DNA from: Pontibacillus yanchengensis Y32 | GTDB taxonomy: Bacteria > Bacillota > Bacilli > Bacillales > BH030062 | Length of the DNA: 45,283 nucleotides | Direction of reading: 5' to 3' | Assembly: GCF_000770635.1 (NCBI RefSeq) | Contig: NZ_AVBF01000034.1 | Location: 1-45,283 of the forward strand | Shown here: positions 33,979-41,084 of the stretch, one piece after another | How positions within the stretch are numbered: the stretch's first letter is position 1 | How the letters are laid out: every line of letters begins with the position of its first letter | The notes under the pieces: model-generated | What the model was told of the DNA's origin: nothing | The model's database searches: none | What the model saw: the letters and a program-made list of their open reading frames with translations, nothing else | Program-made: the position numbers and the translations under genes

Positions 33979-34539
33979 AAGAATACTTGCATTTGTGAAG
34001 AAATCTTCTTCGTCATAGAATTCTTCTTCAATATTTTTCATTGAACGTTCTAATATCTCCAAGTACTCCGGTCCATAAATCTCTCTTATAAGTGCTACTA
34101 AATCTAAGAATTCTGGAAATTTACCATATAACTCTTTTAGGGGTTGTGTCCCTGTTAACAAGGAGTTATTTTCTGGGTTATATGTTTTCATTGTCTCCAG
34201 GAGTAAGGCTTCTCCTTGTTCTGTTAGTTGAATATACGTATTCCGTTTATCATTCTCTCTTTTCGAAAAGGTAAGTAGTTCTCTTTCCTCCAGTTTTTTA
34301 GAGAAATTAAATGCAGTGGAAACGTGCATAACTCCAAATTTAGATACCTCAGAAACACTTGCTCCTTTAAGGTGATACGCAATCCAAAGAATGTGATGTT
34401 CATTTATATTTAAATTAAACGGCTTGATCCATTGTTGCCAATCTTTTTCTATTGTCTTCCATAGAGCCTTACTTAGTTGAGCCATTTTATGGCTGAACAA
34501 GATGGCTTCATGTATGGATGAATGCTCCTCTTGACTCAT
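33967..34539 (-). CDS. scoC: Transition-state regulator ScoC (Hpr)
   Basis: A MarR-family repressor, 190 residues (B. subtilis 203), controlling extracellular proteases, sporulation and peptide transport genes. The opening [24 protein letters not shown] and the winged helix [34 protein letters not shown] (about 70-105) are characteristic of Hpr. GAGGGAGGGG lies upstream of the ATG. Its C-terminal part is long and helical, for dimerisation. Confidence 0.95.
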   Translation of the reverse strand: MSQEEHSSIHEAILFSHKMAQLSKALWKTIEKDWQQWIKPFNLNINEHHILWIAYHLKGASVSEVSKFGVMHVSTAFNFSKKLEERELLTFSKRENDKRNTYIQLTEQGEALLLETMKTYNPENNSLLTGTQPLKELYGKFPEFLDLVALIREIYGPEYLEILERSMKNIEEEFYDEEDFFTNASILKQE

Positions 34540-34717
34540 CTAGTACCCCTCCCTCGCATAAAAAAATAACCTTACCTATACACTATTCACTTATATTATC
34601 TCAGGAAAACGTCTAAGTTGAAAATAATCATGTGCAAAAAATACATAATAAATTATTAAAATCCTGTAAGAGTTGATATGAAAGTACATAAATAAATTGA
34701 TTTTTTGAAATGGTAAA

Positions 34718-34751
34718 ATCCCCCACAACTAAAAATTCAAATGGGGGGGAT
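34718..34751 (-). terminator. Terminator of opuAR
   Basis: ATCCCCCCA / TGTGGGGGAT type stem followed on the minus strand by TTTACC. The rest of the 252-bp gap to scoC is AT-rich and shows no gene. Confidence 0.65.
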
Positions 34752-34791
34752 AATTAAATAAAAGAGAGTAGTAAAGATGTGTAAGGAAAGC

Positions 34792-35286
34792 TTAATGATC
34801 CAGTTTTTCAAATGCTTTTGTTATTAAACAGTGAAATTCAATCATTTCATCTAGACGCTGTTTAAGATCATTTAGATGTTCAGGCTGTATGTTTCCTTGT
34901 TCTCTTTCTAAAAGCGTCTTTGTTTCTTCTAATGACTGCTTTTGCCTACAAGCTGCATCAAGCCAGCGTTGAACATATGAGGACATAAACTTTGGGAAGA
35001 GGTCATCATTCGCTTGATACAAATCTTTTCTTACTCCTTTTTTCCAAACGCGTTCGACTAAGTTTAGGTCGAGAAGGGTTCGAATTCCAGTGCTCATGGA
35101 AGTCTTGCTTTTCGCTAGCGCTTCGCTCATTTCATCAAGGGTCATCGGTTCGCCTTCTATGTATAATGTTACAAATAGTCTCGCTTCTGAAGGAGTAAGA
35201 CTGAACATTTCTAATGTCTTTGAAAATTCTGTGACAGCATTATATTGTACTTCACTTAGTACAGTATTGTTGTCCATATTGGGCAT
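34792..35286 (-). CDS. opuAR: GbsR-type repressor OpuAR of the opuA operon
   Basis: A 164-residue GbsR-family regulator, divergently placed next to opuAA. Winged-helix region: MTLDEMSEALAKSKTSMSTG, followed by LLDLNLVERVWKKGVRKDLY. OpuAR of Bacillus infantis, in the same position, is a published repressor of opuA; this gene is probably its orthologue and would sense betaine or another substrate. The frame is open 33 codons upstream, but GGAGGA is six bases before the ATG at 35286. Paralogue of the GbsR-like protein encoded at 28612. Confidence 0.88.
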   Translation of the reverse strand: MPNMDNNTVLSEVQYNAVTEFSKTLEMFSLTPSEARLFVTLYIEGEPMTLDEMSEALAKSKTSMSTGIRTLLDLNLVERVWKKGVRKDLYQANDDLFPKFMSSYVQRWLDAACRQKQSLEETKTLLEREQGNIQPEHLNDLKQRLDEMIEFHCLITKAFEKLDH

Positions 35287-35409
35287 TGGAAGGTCCTCCT
35301 TCTCTCGTACTATTCCTACCCTACTATAATTGAAAAAAAATAGAAAATAACAGATTGGGTAGCATTTTGTAGTAAAACGAAGCAAAATGGAGCATTTATA
35401 TTCAAAAGT

Positions 35410-35438
35410 TTGTTCAGTTTCAACTGTACGTTTAAAAT
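35410..35438 (+). promoter_or_regulatory. Distal SigA-type promoter of opuA
   Basis: TTGTTC, 17-bp spacer, TAAAAT. Shares the 10-bp word AGTTTGTTCA with the proximal promoter 54 bases downstream. Confidence 0.6.
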
Positions 35439-35463
35439 ATTCGTATTTAAAAGTATTTATAGT

Positions 35464-35492
35464 TTGTTCATTTGTGATTTATCATATATAGT
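35464..35492 (+). promoter_or_regulatory. Proximal SigA-type promoter of opuA
   Basis: TTGTTC, 17-bp spacer, TATAGT, about 90 bases before the GTG start. The repeated AGTTTGTTCA (35407-35416 and 35461-35470) overlaps both -35 regions and is a candidate OpuAR operator. Confidence 0.65.
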
Positions 35493-35582
35493 ATAAAAGG
35501 TAGTTGATAACAAAGCACGATACACGTAGTTACTAAAAGACGTCCTAAAGTACTAGTTAAAATGTAAGAGGGGTGAGCATTA

Positions 35583-36812
35583 GTGCCGATCATCAAAGTA
35601 GAAAACTTATCAAAGATTTTCGGTAAGAATCCTTCCCAAGCACAAAAGTTGCTTGATGAAGGTTATGGAAAAGAAGAAATTCTAGAAAAAACAGGAAACA
35701 CGGTCGGTGTAAACCGGTGTAATTTTGAAGTAGAAGAAGGCGAAATATTCGTTATTATGGGGCTATCTGGTAGTGGTAAATCTACACTGGTTCGTTTACT
35801 TAATCGATTAATCGAACCAACAGAAGGCAGTGTTTATATTAATGACGATAATCTTTCAAAAATGAGTAGCAAAGATTTAAGAGATATTCGTCGTCAAAAA
35901 ATGAGTATGGTTTTCCAGAGCTTCGCGTTATTCCCATACCGTACTGTTTTGGAAAATGCTGAATTTGGTCTAGAGGTACAAGGTATTGATAAAAACAAGC
36001 GTGCTGATAAATCAAAAGAAGCACTTGAGTTAGTAGGCCTAGGAAGCTTCATTAATCAGTATCCTGGTCAACTCTCAGGTGGTATGCGCCAGCGTGTAGG
36101 TTTAGCACGTGCATTAGCCAATGATCCAGAAGTACTGTTAATGGACGAGGCTTTCTCAGCGCTAGACCCGCTAATTCGTAAAGAAATGCAGGATGAACTG
36201 TTAGATATTCAGGAACGTATGCAAAAAACAATTATCTTCATTACGCACGATTTGGATGAAGCGTTACGTATAGGAGATCGTATTGCATTAATGAAAGATG
36301 GATCGATTGTACAAATCGGTTCCCCAGAAGAAATCTTAGTAAACCCTGCAAATGATTATGTTGAGAAATTCGTTGAAGATGTAGACCGTTCCAAGGTCTT
36401 AACTGCACAACATATTATGAAGCGCCCAGAGACGGTGAACATAGAGAAACATGGCCCGCGCGTTGCTTTAGAGCGTATGAGAGAAGAAGGTCTATCTAGT
36501 ATTTATGTTACGGATCGTTCTCGTAATCTTAAGGGGTATGTAACAGCTGATAAAGCTTCTGAAGCGAAGCAAAACAATATTACTGACCTAAATCAAATTA
36601 TGGAAACAGAAGTACCAACAGCCTCTCTTGAAACATCCATGAATGAGATTTTTGACATGATTCATGATTCTCCAGTACCAATTGCTGTTGTAGAAGATGG
36701 GAAATTACGAGGGGTTATTGTACGTGGTGCTGTAATAGGAGCGCTAGCTGGAAGTGAGGTGTCATTGAATGAAGATCATCGAAACGATTCCGATGAAACA
36801 GTGGATCAGTAA
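35583..36812 (+). CDS. opuAA: Glycine-betaine ABC transporter ATPase OpuAA
   Basis: ATPase of the OpuA uptake system that imports glycine betaine under osmotic stress. It has the ProV-type N-terminal extension before Walker A GLSGSGKST (60-68), signature LSGGMRQRVGLARAL, Walker B LLMDEAFSALDP and switch THDLDEAL. The C-terminus carries two CBS domains (about 280-400; HIMKRPETVNIEKHGPRVAL and MEDGKLRGVIVRGAV-like ends), which sense ionic strength in OpuA. Length 409. GTG start after GAGGGGTGAG. It overlaps opuAB by 44 bases, so the two are translationally coupled. Confidence 0.95.
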   Translation: MPIIKVENLSKIFGKNPSQAQKLLDEGYGKEEILEKTGNTVGVNRCNFEVEEGEIFVIMGLSGSGKSTLVRLLNRLIEPTEGSVYINDDNLSKMSSKDLRDIRRQKMSMVFQSFALFPYRTVLENAEFGLEVQGIDKNKRADKSKEALELVGLGSFINQYPGQLSGGMRQRVGLARALANDPEVLLMDEAFSALDPLIRKEMQDELLDIQERMQKTIIFITHDLDEALRIGDRIALMKDGSIVQIGSPEEILVNPANDYVEKFVEDVDRSKVLTAQHIMKRPETVNIEKHGPRVALERMREEGLSSIYVTDRSRNLKGYVTADKASEAKQNNITDLNQIMETEVPTASLETSMNEIFDMIHDSPVPIAVVEDGKLRGVIVRGAVIGALAGSEVSLNEDHRNDSDETVDQ

Positions 36813-37611
36813 TTTAACAGACTGGATTACCGACAATTTTGAATTCTTATTCGAACCAATCAAAGATAACTTAGGTGCCTTTATTGAATGGCTAAGTGAA
36901 ACACTACAATGGATAAATCCATGGTTATTTATTGCATTGATTGCAATTTTGGCATTCTTTATTACAGGAAAACGTATTGGTTTAGCAATTTTTGCTTTCA
37001 TAGGTTTATGGTTTATATTTAACCAAGATTTATGGCAAGACTTAATGGATACATTCTCACTAGTTATAACCTCGAGTATCATATCGGTGGTTGTAGGTGT
37101 TCCATTTGGGATTTGGATGGCGAAGAGTAGGGTTGTAGAGGCGATAATTACGCCAGTACTTGACTTTATGCAGACAATGCCTGCCTTTGTTTATTTAATT
37201 CCAGCCGTTGCCTTCTTTGGTATCGGAATGGTTCCAGGGGTGTTTGCATCTGTTATTTTCGCAGTACCTCCAACTGTTCGTTTTACGAACTTAGGTATTC
37301 GACAAGTTTCGAAAGAATTGATTGAGGCATCTGAAGCCTTTGGTACAACAGGATTTCAGAAGTTATTTAAAGTACAGCTGCCTATGGCGAAGAAAACCAT
37401 CATGGCAGGTATTAACCAAACAGTAATGCTTGCACTATCCATGGTTGTAATTGCATCCATGATTGGTGCAGAAGGTCTAGGTCAAAAAGTAATTGAATCC
37501 TTATCCCGTAACAACGTAGGATTAGGTTTCGTAGCTGGTGTGAGTATCGTTATTCTAGCGATTATTATTGACCGCTTCACTCAAAGCCTTAACACGCAAA
37601 AGGGTGAATAA
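36769..37611 (+). CDS. opuAB: Glycine-betaine ABC transporter permease OpuAB
   Basis: The membrane component of OpuA, 280 residues (B. subtilis 282). N-terminal amphipathic region, then about seven hydrophobic helices; the EAA-type loop EASEAFGTTGFQKLFKVQLPMAKKTI contacts the ATPase. The conserved TPVLDFMQTMPAFVYLIPAV is in the membrane core. The start overlaps opuAA by 44 bases: GAGGTG lies seven bases before 36769. A later ATG (36793) would lose the conserved N-terminus. A hairpin follows in the gap to opuAC. Confidence 0.95.
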   Translation: MKIIETIPMKQWISNLTDWITDNFEFLFEPIKDNLGAFIEWLSETLQWINPWLFIALIAILAFFITGKRIGLAIFAFIGLWFIFNQDLWQDLMDTFSLVITSSIISVVVGVPFGIWMAKSRVVEAIITPVLDFMQTMPAFVYLIPAVAFFGIGMVPGVFASVIFAVPPTVRFTNLGIRQVSKELIEASEAFGTTGFQKLFKVQLPMAKKTIMAGINQTVMLALSMVVIASMIGAEGLGQKVIESLSRNNVGLGFVAGVSIVILAIIIDRFTQSLNTQKGE

Positions 37612-37626
37612 TGAATTGTTTTTGCT

Positions 37627-37647
37627 CTTTTCCTTCTTTAGGAAAAG
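37627..37647 (+). other. Hairpin between opuAB and opuAC
   Basis: CTTTTCCT / AGGAAAAG, 8-bp stem with a 5-base loop and no T run. It may stabilise the upstream mRNA segment or help set the high ratio of binding protein to permease. Confidence 0.5.
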
Positions 37648-37692
37648 TCAAAATATAGGGAAGTACATTTTAAAAAAAGGGGAGTATCAATT

Positions 37693-38625
37693 ATGTTTAA
37701 CTTAAACTGGAAACGCCTAGGTTTGGCGGCTGGTTTGTCACTTTCAATCGTAGCTGCAGGTTGCGGTTCTTCTGATGGAGGATCATCTGATTCATCTAAT
37801 GGAGATAGTGAAGGTGGAGACTCAAAAGCTGCTATTGGAGAAGAAATGGACTACACAATCACTGGCATTGACGCTGGTGCTGGTGTTGTTAAATCTTCTG
37901 AAAAAGCAGTAGAAGAATATGGACTTGAAGACTGGGAAGTACAAACATCTTCAGGTGGTGCAATGACAGAAGCACTTGGTAACGCAATTGAAGACGAAGA
38001 GCCAATCATTGTAACAGGCTGGACTCCACACTGGAAATTTGCTAAGTATGACCTTAAATATCTAGAAGATCCAAAAGGTGTATTTGGTGGAGAAGAGCAG
38101 ATTAAGACAATGGTAAAAACAGGTCTTAAAGAAGAAAAGCCTAACCTTTATAAAATTCTAGATCAGTTCAAATGGAATGCAGAAGAAATGGGTAAAGTTA
38201 TGCTTGCACGTAAAGACGGAACTCCAATTGAAGAAGCTGCAAAGAATTGGGTTGAAGAGAACTCTGATAAGGTAAGCGAATGGACGAAAGGTACTGAAAA
38301 AGTAGATGGTACAAAAGCGAAACTTGTTTATGTATCTTGGGACTCTGAAATTGCTTCCACAAACGTAATTGGCGAAGTACTTCGTCAACAAGGCTTCGAA
38401 GTTGATCTTACACAACTGCAAAACGCTGCAATGTGGCAAGCAGTTGCTCAAGGCGAAGCTGATGGTATGGTAGCAGCATGGTTACCAGGTACTCACGGCG
38501 ACCTTTATGAGTCAAATAAAGACAGCCTAGAAGATCTTGGTGCAAACCTTGAAGGTGCAAAAATCGGTCTAGTTGTTCCAAAATACATGGATATCAACTC
38601 TATCGAAGATTTAAAATCTGAATAA
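37693..38625 (+). CDS. opuAC: Glycine-betaine binding lipoprotein OpuAC
   Basis: The substrate-binding lipoprotein of OpuA. Lipobox VAAGC at Cys24, then a Gly/Ser/Asp linker (about 25-45) and two lobes of the type F binding protein fold. The aromatic residues needed for betaine cation-pi binding are available in GWTPHWKFAKYDLKYL and VSWDSEIAST / MWQAVAQGEADGMVAAWLPG. Length 310, longer than the B. subtilis protein (293), mainly through the linker. AAAAGGGGAG precedes the ATG. It is followed by a strong terminator. Confidence 0.95.
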   Translation: MFNLNWKRLGLAAGLSLSIVAAGCGSSDGGSSDSSNGDSEGGDSKAAIGEEMDYTITGIDAGAGVVKSSEKAVEEYGLEDWEVQTSSGGAMTEALGNAIEDEEPIIVTGWTPHWKFAKYDLKYLEDPKGVFGGEEQIKTMVKTGLKEEKPNLYKILDQFKWNAEEMGKVMLARKDGTPIEEAAKNWVEENSDKVSEWTKGTEKVDGTKAKLVYVSWDSEIASTNVIGEVLRQQGFEVDLTQLQNAAMWQAVAQGEADGMVAAWLPGTHGDLYESNKDSLEDLGANLEGAKIGLVVPKYMDINSIEDLKSE

Positions 38626-38637
38626 TTATTGCACACA

Positions 38638-38672
38638 AAAGCCCTGCTCAGTTTAAAGAGTAGGGCTTTTTC
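38638..38672 (+). terminator. Terminator of opuAA-AB-AC
   Basis: AAGCCCTGCTC / GAGTAGGGCTT stem and a run of T. Confidence 0.9.
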
Positions 38673-38699
38673 TTCGTATAGGAAATCTCATTCGGGGGA

Positions 38700-38772
38700 A
38701 GAGGAAGTTCGATAAGGGCGCTACGTTACGTGTATCAACATTGAACCACCCCACGTCGTGTAGGCCGCAATA
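38700..38772. repeat. Family A repeat fragment
   Basis: AGGAAGTTCGATAAGGGCGC ... ATCAACATTGAACCACCCCACGTCGTGTAGGCCGC. It has the GTTCGA-type hairpin and the CCCAC / GTAGG hairpin of family A, with some pairs broken. It sits just before the yhaH terminator. Confidence 0.75.
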
Positions 38773-38803
38773 AAAAGCCTGCTACAGATTGTAGCAGGCT
38801 TTG
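38772..38803 (-). terminator. Terminator of yhaH
   Basis: AAAGCCTGCTAC / GTAGCAGGCTTT with a T run on the minus strand. Confidence 0.88.
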
Positions 38804-38812
38804 CGTTGGTTT

Positions 38813-39238
38813 TTAGTGTTGTTCTTCCTCTTCGGTAGGTGCAGGAGCTGGAGGATGCTCTTGGACTTGGATTTCATTTTGGTTTTGGTTTGCTTTTTCT
38901 TCTAATTCTTTTAAGCTATCCTCAATTTCTTGAAGGTGTTTTTGAATATTACGTTGGTGGGGCTCAATCGTTTGTTTCCAGCTTTCGATTGACTGCTTAA
39001 TGTCAGAAGAAAGATCTTTTAGAAGAATAGCTCCTTCTTTCGAGGTTTGAGCTATTTGTTCGGTAAGTTCCTTACCTTCCCCTTTTAAATTGGTTAGCGT
39101 ATCTTTCAAACGTGAAGAAGTATCTTTTGCCTGGTTTCTGATTTGGTTTCCTGAAGAAGGAGTAGAGAGTAGTGTTGCTGCTGCACTTACAACGCCTCCT
39201 ACAACAAATCCTAGTACTAATGATTTACTTTTTGCCAT
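38813..39238 (-). CDS. yhaH: YtxH-domain protein YhaH
   Basis: A 141-residue YtxH-type protein: an N-terminal glycine/alanine-rich membrane segment (SLVLGFVVGGVVSAAATLL) then LSTPSSGNQIRNQAKD, the family hallmark, and a long helical, coiled-coil-like tail rich in Gln, Glu and Lys. Family members are general-stress proteins, probably membrane-anchored. AAGGAG is well spaced for the ATG at 39238; a TTG two codons earlier is less likely. Upstream region 39239-39451 holds the trpP terminator and no other gene. Confidence 0.9.
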   Translation of the reverse strand: MAKSKSLVLGFVVGGVVSAAATLLSTPSSGNQIRNQAKDTSSRLKDTLTNLKGEGKELTEQIAQTSKEGAILLKDLSSDIKQSIESWKQTIEPHQRNIQKHLQEIEDSLKELEEKANQNQNEIQVQEHPPAPAPTEEEEQH

Positions 39239-39412
39239 ATTCAAAACTCCTTTCTTAGCTACTATTATATCCGTTTTTCACGTGCCTGTAGAGGTATAAA
39301 CGTCATTTCCTTTTAGAAAATTCAAAGTTTTTATAAGCTTATGTATGAAGAATTATACATTTTTACTACAGGTGGCTCTTACTTATATCATTATTCCCTA
39401 TATGAATTAAAT

Positions 39413-39439
39413 AAAAACCCCTGACTTCTTGTCAGGGGT
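39413..39439 (-). terminator. Terminator of trpP
   Basis: ACCCCTGAC / GTCAGGGGT followed on the minus strand by TTTTTATTT. Confidence 0.9.
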
Positions 39440-39451
39440 GGAAAAGTAAAA

Positions 39452-39997
39452 TTAGGATGCTTTTGTTGAAACTTGCGCAATTCTTGTGCGCGCATAGATC
39501 TTTTGGACGATTGGGTAAATGACAATCATTGCGACTGTATTAAAGGCTGCAGTTGGAAGTACAACGGCTAAGAACAGAGCACTAAATGTGCCTTCTACAA
39601 GGCCAATAAGCATTACAGCAACAAATAAAAAGATTGTACCACTTACAAGTGTACCAAAAGCTGTCAGGATAGGTGCTAGTTTGTTCGAGCTCATAACTTT
39701 GTTCAGAGTAACATATACTCCAAAAAATAGTAGAGCGGTAATAGGTTTATCTATTACATTTGCAATTTGTCCACCTGGTACGGATGTCGTTAGAGCAGAA
39801 ATTCCACCTGTTACGAAGGATAGCAACAATACATAAGGAAGCTTAGGAAATAATAGAATTCCAAGAAACATCATGACAAGAAGCATATCCGGCTTCATAC
39901 CAAATAAAATCGGTGGAGCAAATATGTGTAAAACAGCTCCAATACCTACAAGCAATGACAACAATACTAAGATACGTGTGTCCAAACGATTATTCAT
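39452..39997 (-). CDS. trpP: Tryptophan transporter TrpP
   Basis: A 181-residue tryptophan importer (B. subtilis YhaG/TrpP, 172 residues) with five or six hydrophobic helices. FGMKPDMLLVMMFLGILLFP and TSVPGGQIANVIDKPITALL are conserved. The mRNA leader carries a TRAP binding site that overlaps the ribosome site GAGGAGAG, so translation should be shut off when tryptophan-loaded TRAP binds, as in B. subtilis trpP. The order hit, trpP, yhaH on this strand matches B. subtilis. Confidence 0.95.
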   Translation of the reverse strand: MNNRLDTRILVLLSLLVGIGAVLHIFAPPILFGMKPDMLLVMMFLGILLFPKLPYVLLLSFVTGGISALTTSVPGGQIANVIDKPITALLFFGVYVTLNKVMSSNKLAPILTAFGTLVSGTIFLFVAVMLIGLVEGTFSALFLAVVLPTAAFNTVAMIVIYPIVQKIYARTRIAQVSTKAS

Positions 39998-40003
39998 GTT
40001 TAT

Positions 40004-40036
40004 CTCTCCTCTTCTAATCTAAACTCGTCTACTCTC
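40004..40036 (-). promoter_or_regulatory. TRAP binding site overlapping the trpP ribosome site
   Basis: Read on the minus strand, seven triplets follow each other with exactly two bases between: GAG-ag-TAG-ac-GAG-tt-TAG, then at-TAG-aa-GAG-ga-GAG. The last two contain the ribosome site, and the ATG follows six bases later. TRAP binds NAG triplets (N = G or U favoured) spaced by two bases. An eighth GAG lies ten bases further upstream. Confidence 0.93.
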
Positions 40037-40075
40037 CAACTGTGTCCTCGTGACCAGTTGCGAAAGTCTAGTATC

Positions 40076-40103
40076 ATTCTAACAGATAATATAAAAAAGT
40101 AAA
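40076..40103 (-). promoter_or_regulatory. Candidate trpP promoter
   Basis: Minus strand TTTACT, 16-bp spacer, TAGAAT, giving a leader of about 70 nt that contains the TRAP site. Confidence 0.45.
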
Positions 40104-40105
40104 CG

Positions 40106-40531
40106 TTACTTAACTTGTTCTGAGATAGATGAAGCAATTGACTGGAGGTCTTCATTAGAATAGTCCTCAGTATGTGTTTCCCATTTCGCTCCAAAGCCAT
40201 CATCACTTCCATAACGAGGGATGAGGTGAATATGAAGATGGAATACAGATTGTCCTGCAGCTTCTTCATTGTTGTTGAGCATGTTTAAGCCTACTGGATG
40301 AAACGCTTCTTTAATTGCATTAGCAACTTTTGGTACGCGTGAGAACAGTTGCTCTGCAGTAGTTGCATCTGTTTCAAAAATATTTCTTGTGTGCTGTTTT
40401 GGTATGACTAGCGTATGACCTTTTGTTGTTTGACTGATATCCAGGAACGCATATACATACTCATCTTCATATACTTTAGCGGATGGGATATCTCCATCAA
40501 TGATTTTACAAAATATACAATCTTGACTCAT
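40106..40531 (-). CDS. hit: HIT-family nucleotide-binding protein Hit
   Basis: A 141-residue HIT protein acting on nucleoside phosphoramidates or dinucleoside phosphates. The histidine triad is HLHIHLIPRY (HxHxH). The N-terminal CIFCKIIDGDIPSAKVYEDE has the two Cys of a possible zinc site, as in B. subtilis Hit. GAGGAGG lies six bases before the ATG. Divergent from ecsA, as in B. subtilis, where hit and ecsA are also adjacent. The physiological substrate is not known. Confidence 0.94.
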   Translation of the reverse strand: MSQDCIFCKIIDGDIPSAKVYEDEYVYAFLDISQTTKGHTLVIPKQHTRNIFETDATTAEQLFSRVPKVANAIKEAFHPVGLNMLNNNEEAAGQSVFHLHIHLIPRYGSDDGFGAKWETHTEDYSNEDLQSIASSISEQVK

Positions 40532-40575
40532 GTTATTTCCTCCTCTACCAAATATGTTGCAGTATTGTTGAGTTC

Positions 40576-40604
40576 ATATTACCAAAGATATGTATCACTT
40601 CCAA
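40576..40604 (-). promoter_or_regulatory. Candidate hit promoter
   Basis: Minus strand TTGGAA, 17-bp spacer, TAATAT, starting directly after the T run of the terminator at 40612-40640. It would allow hit to be transcribed independently of the structured RNA upstream. Confidence 0.45.
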
Positions 40605-40957
40605 TTAAAAAGCAGAGCACCTCATGGAGAGGTACTCTGCGGGGGAAGACTTGGATGAACTGTCCTACATCTATCCAGTATGAGTGGATAGTACGGGGAC
40701 TACTCTGCCACGCGTGGGGTTGCCACTAGGATGTTAAATCAACGATAAGTGATTTAACAAATGATCGTGAACAAAGCTTGCGAATATACCTGCTGTCTAC
40801 ACCTCATTTAATTAGTAAATGTGTGTGAATCAATCTCAAACCGAGTGGTGGAGATCATAATCAGCTTGGTCTTTCACTGACACCTCATTTCGATTGTTAA
40901 GCCTAAACTTAATAACCCTTAAACAAGTTACAGTGATTGCTTTTGGACAGTTCATCC
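40605..40957 (-). ncRNA. Candidate structured non-coding RNA between hit and ecsA
   Basis: On the minus strand, GGATGAACTGTCC (40944-40956) can pair over 13 bp with GGACAGTTCATCC (40653-40665). Inside are local hairpins: ATCTC / GAGAT near 40833-40857, GTTAAATCA / TGATTTAAC (40733-40757), CCACGCGTGG (40708-40717) and CTATCCA / TGGATAG (40671-40690). An intrinsic terminator follows. No convincing ORF with a ribosome site was seen. It could be an sRNA, or a leader that controls hit. I do not recognise a known class (checked from memory for T-box, tmRNA, RNase P, 6S, SRP, common riboswitches). The 5' end and promoter are not established. Confidence 0.45.
40612..40640 (-). terminator. Intrinsic terminator of the candidate ncRNA
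   Basis: Minus strand GCAGAGTACCTC / GAGGTGCTCTGC followed by TTTTTAATT. Confidence 0.85.
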
Positions 40958-41020
40958 TGTCGCCTTCAATAGTATTATGTGCAAGTATTTGAATTCTATC
41001 CGAAATAAAATCATCTTTTT

Positions 41021-41049
41021 TTGGCAAAGTTGCAGGGGAATGGTAAAAT
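41021..41049 (+). promoter_or_regulatory. SigA-type promoter of ecsAB
   Basis: TTGGCA, 17-bp spacer, TAAAAT; the predicted start is about 30 bases before the ecsA ATG. Confidence 0.65.
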
Positions 41050-41084
41050 TTGAAGAAGTGAAAGAATGGAAAGAGGGATGAACA

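Noticed and set aside
35090-35329. Plus-strand frames antisense to opuAR
   Set aside because: Shadow frames of a well-supported GbsR-family gene; no ribosome sites.
40612-40956. T-box, tmRNA, RNase P RNA, 6S RNA or SRP RNA in the hit-ecsA gap
   Set aside because: Key sequences recalled for each (e.g. AGGGTGG for T-box, the tRNA-like end of tmRNA, GAGGAAAGTCC for RNase P) are missing.
40836-41027. 63-codon minus-strand frame in the hit-ecsA gap
   Set aside because: No ribosome site before its ATG and low protein likeness; the structured-RNA reading explains the region better.
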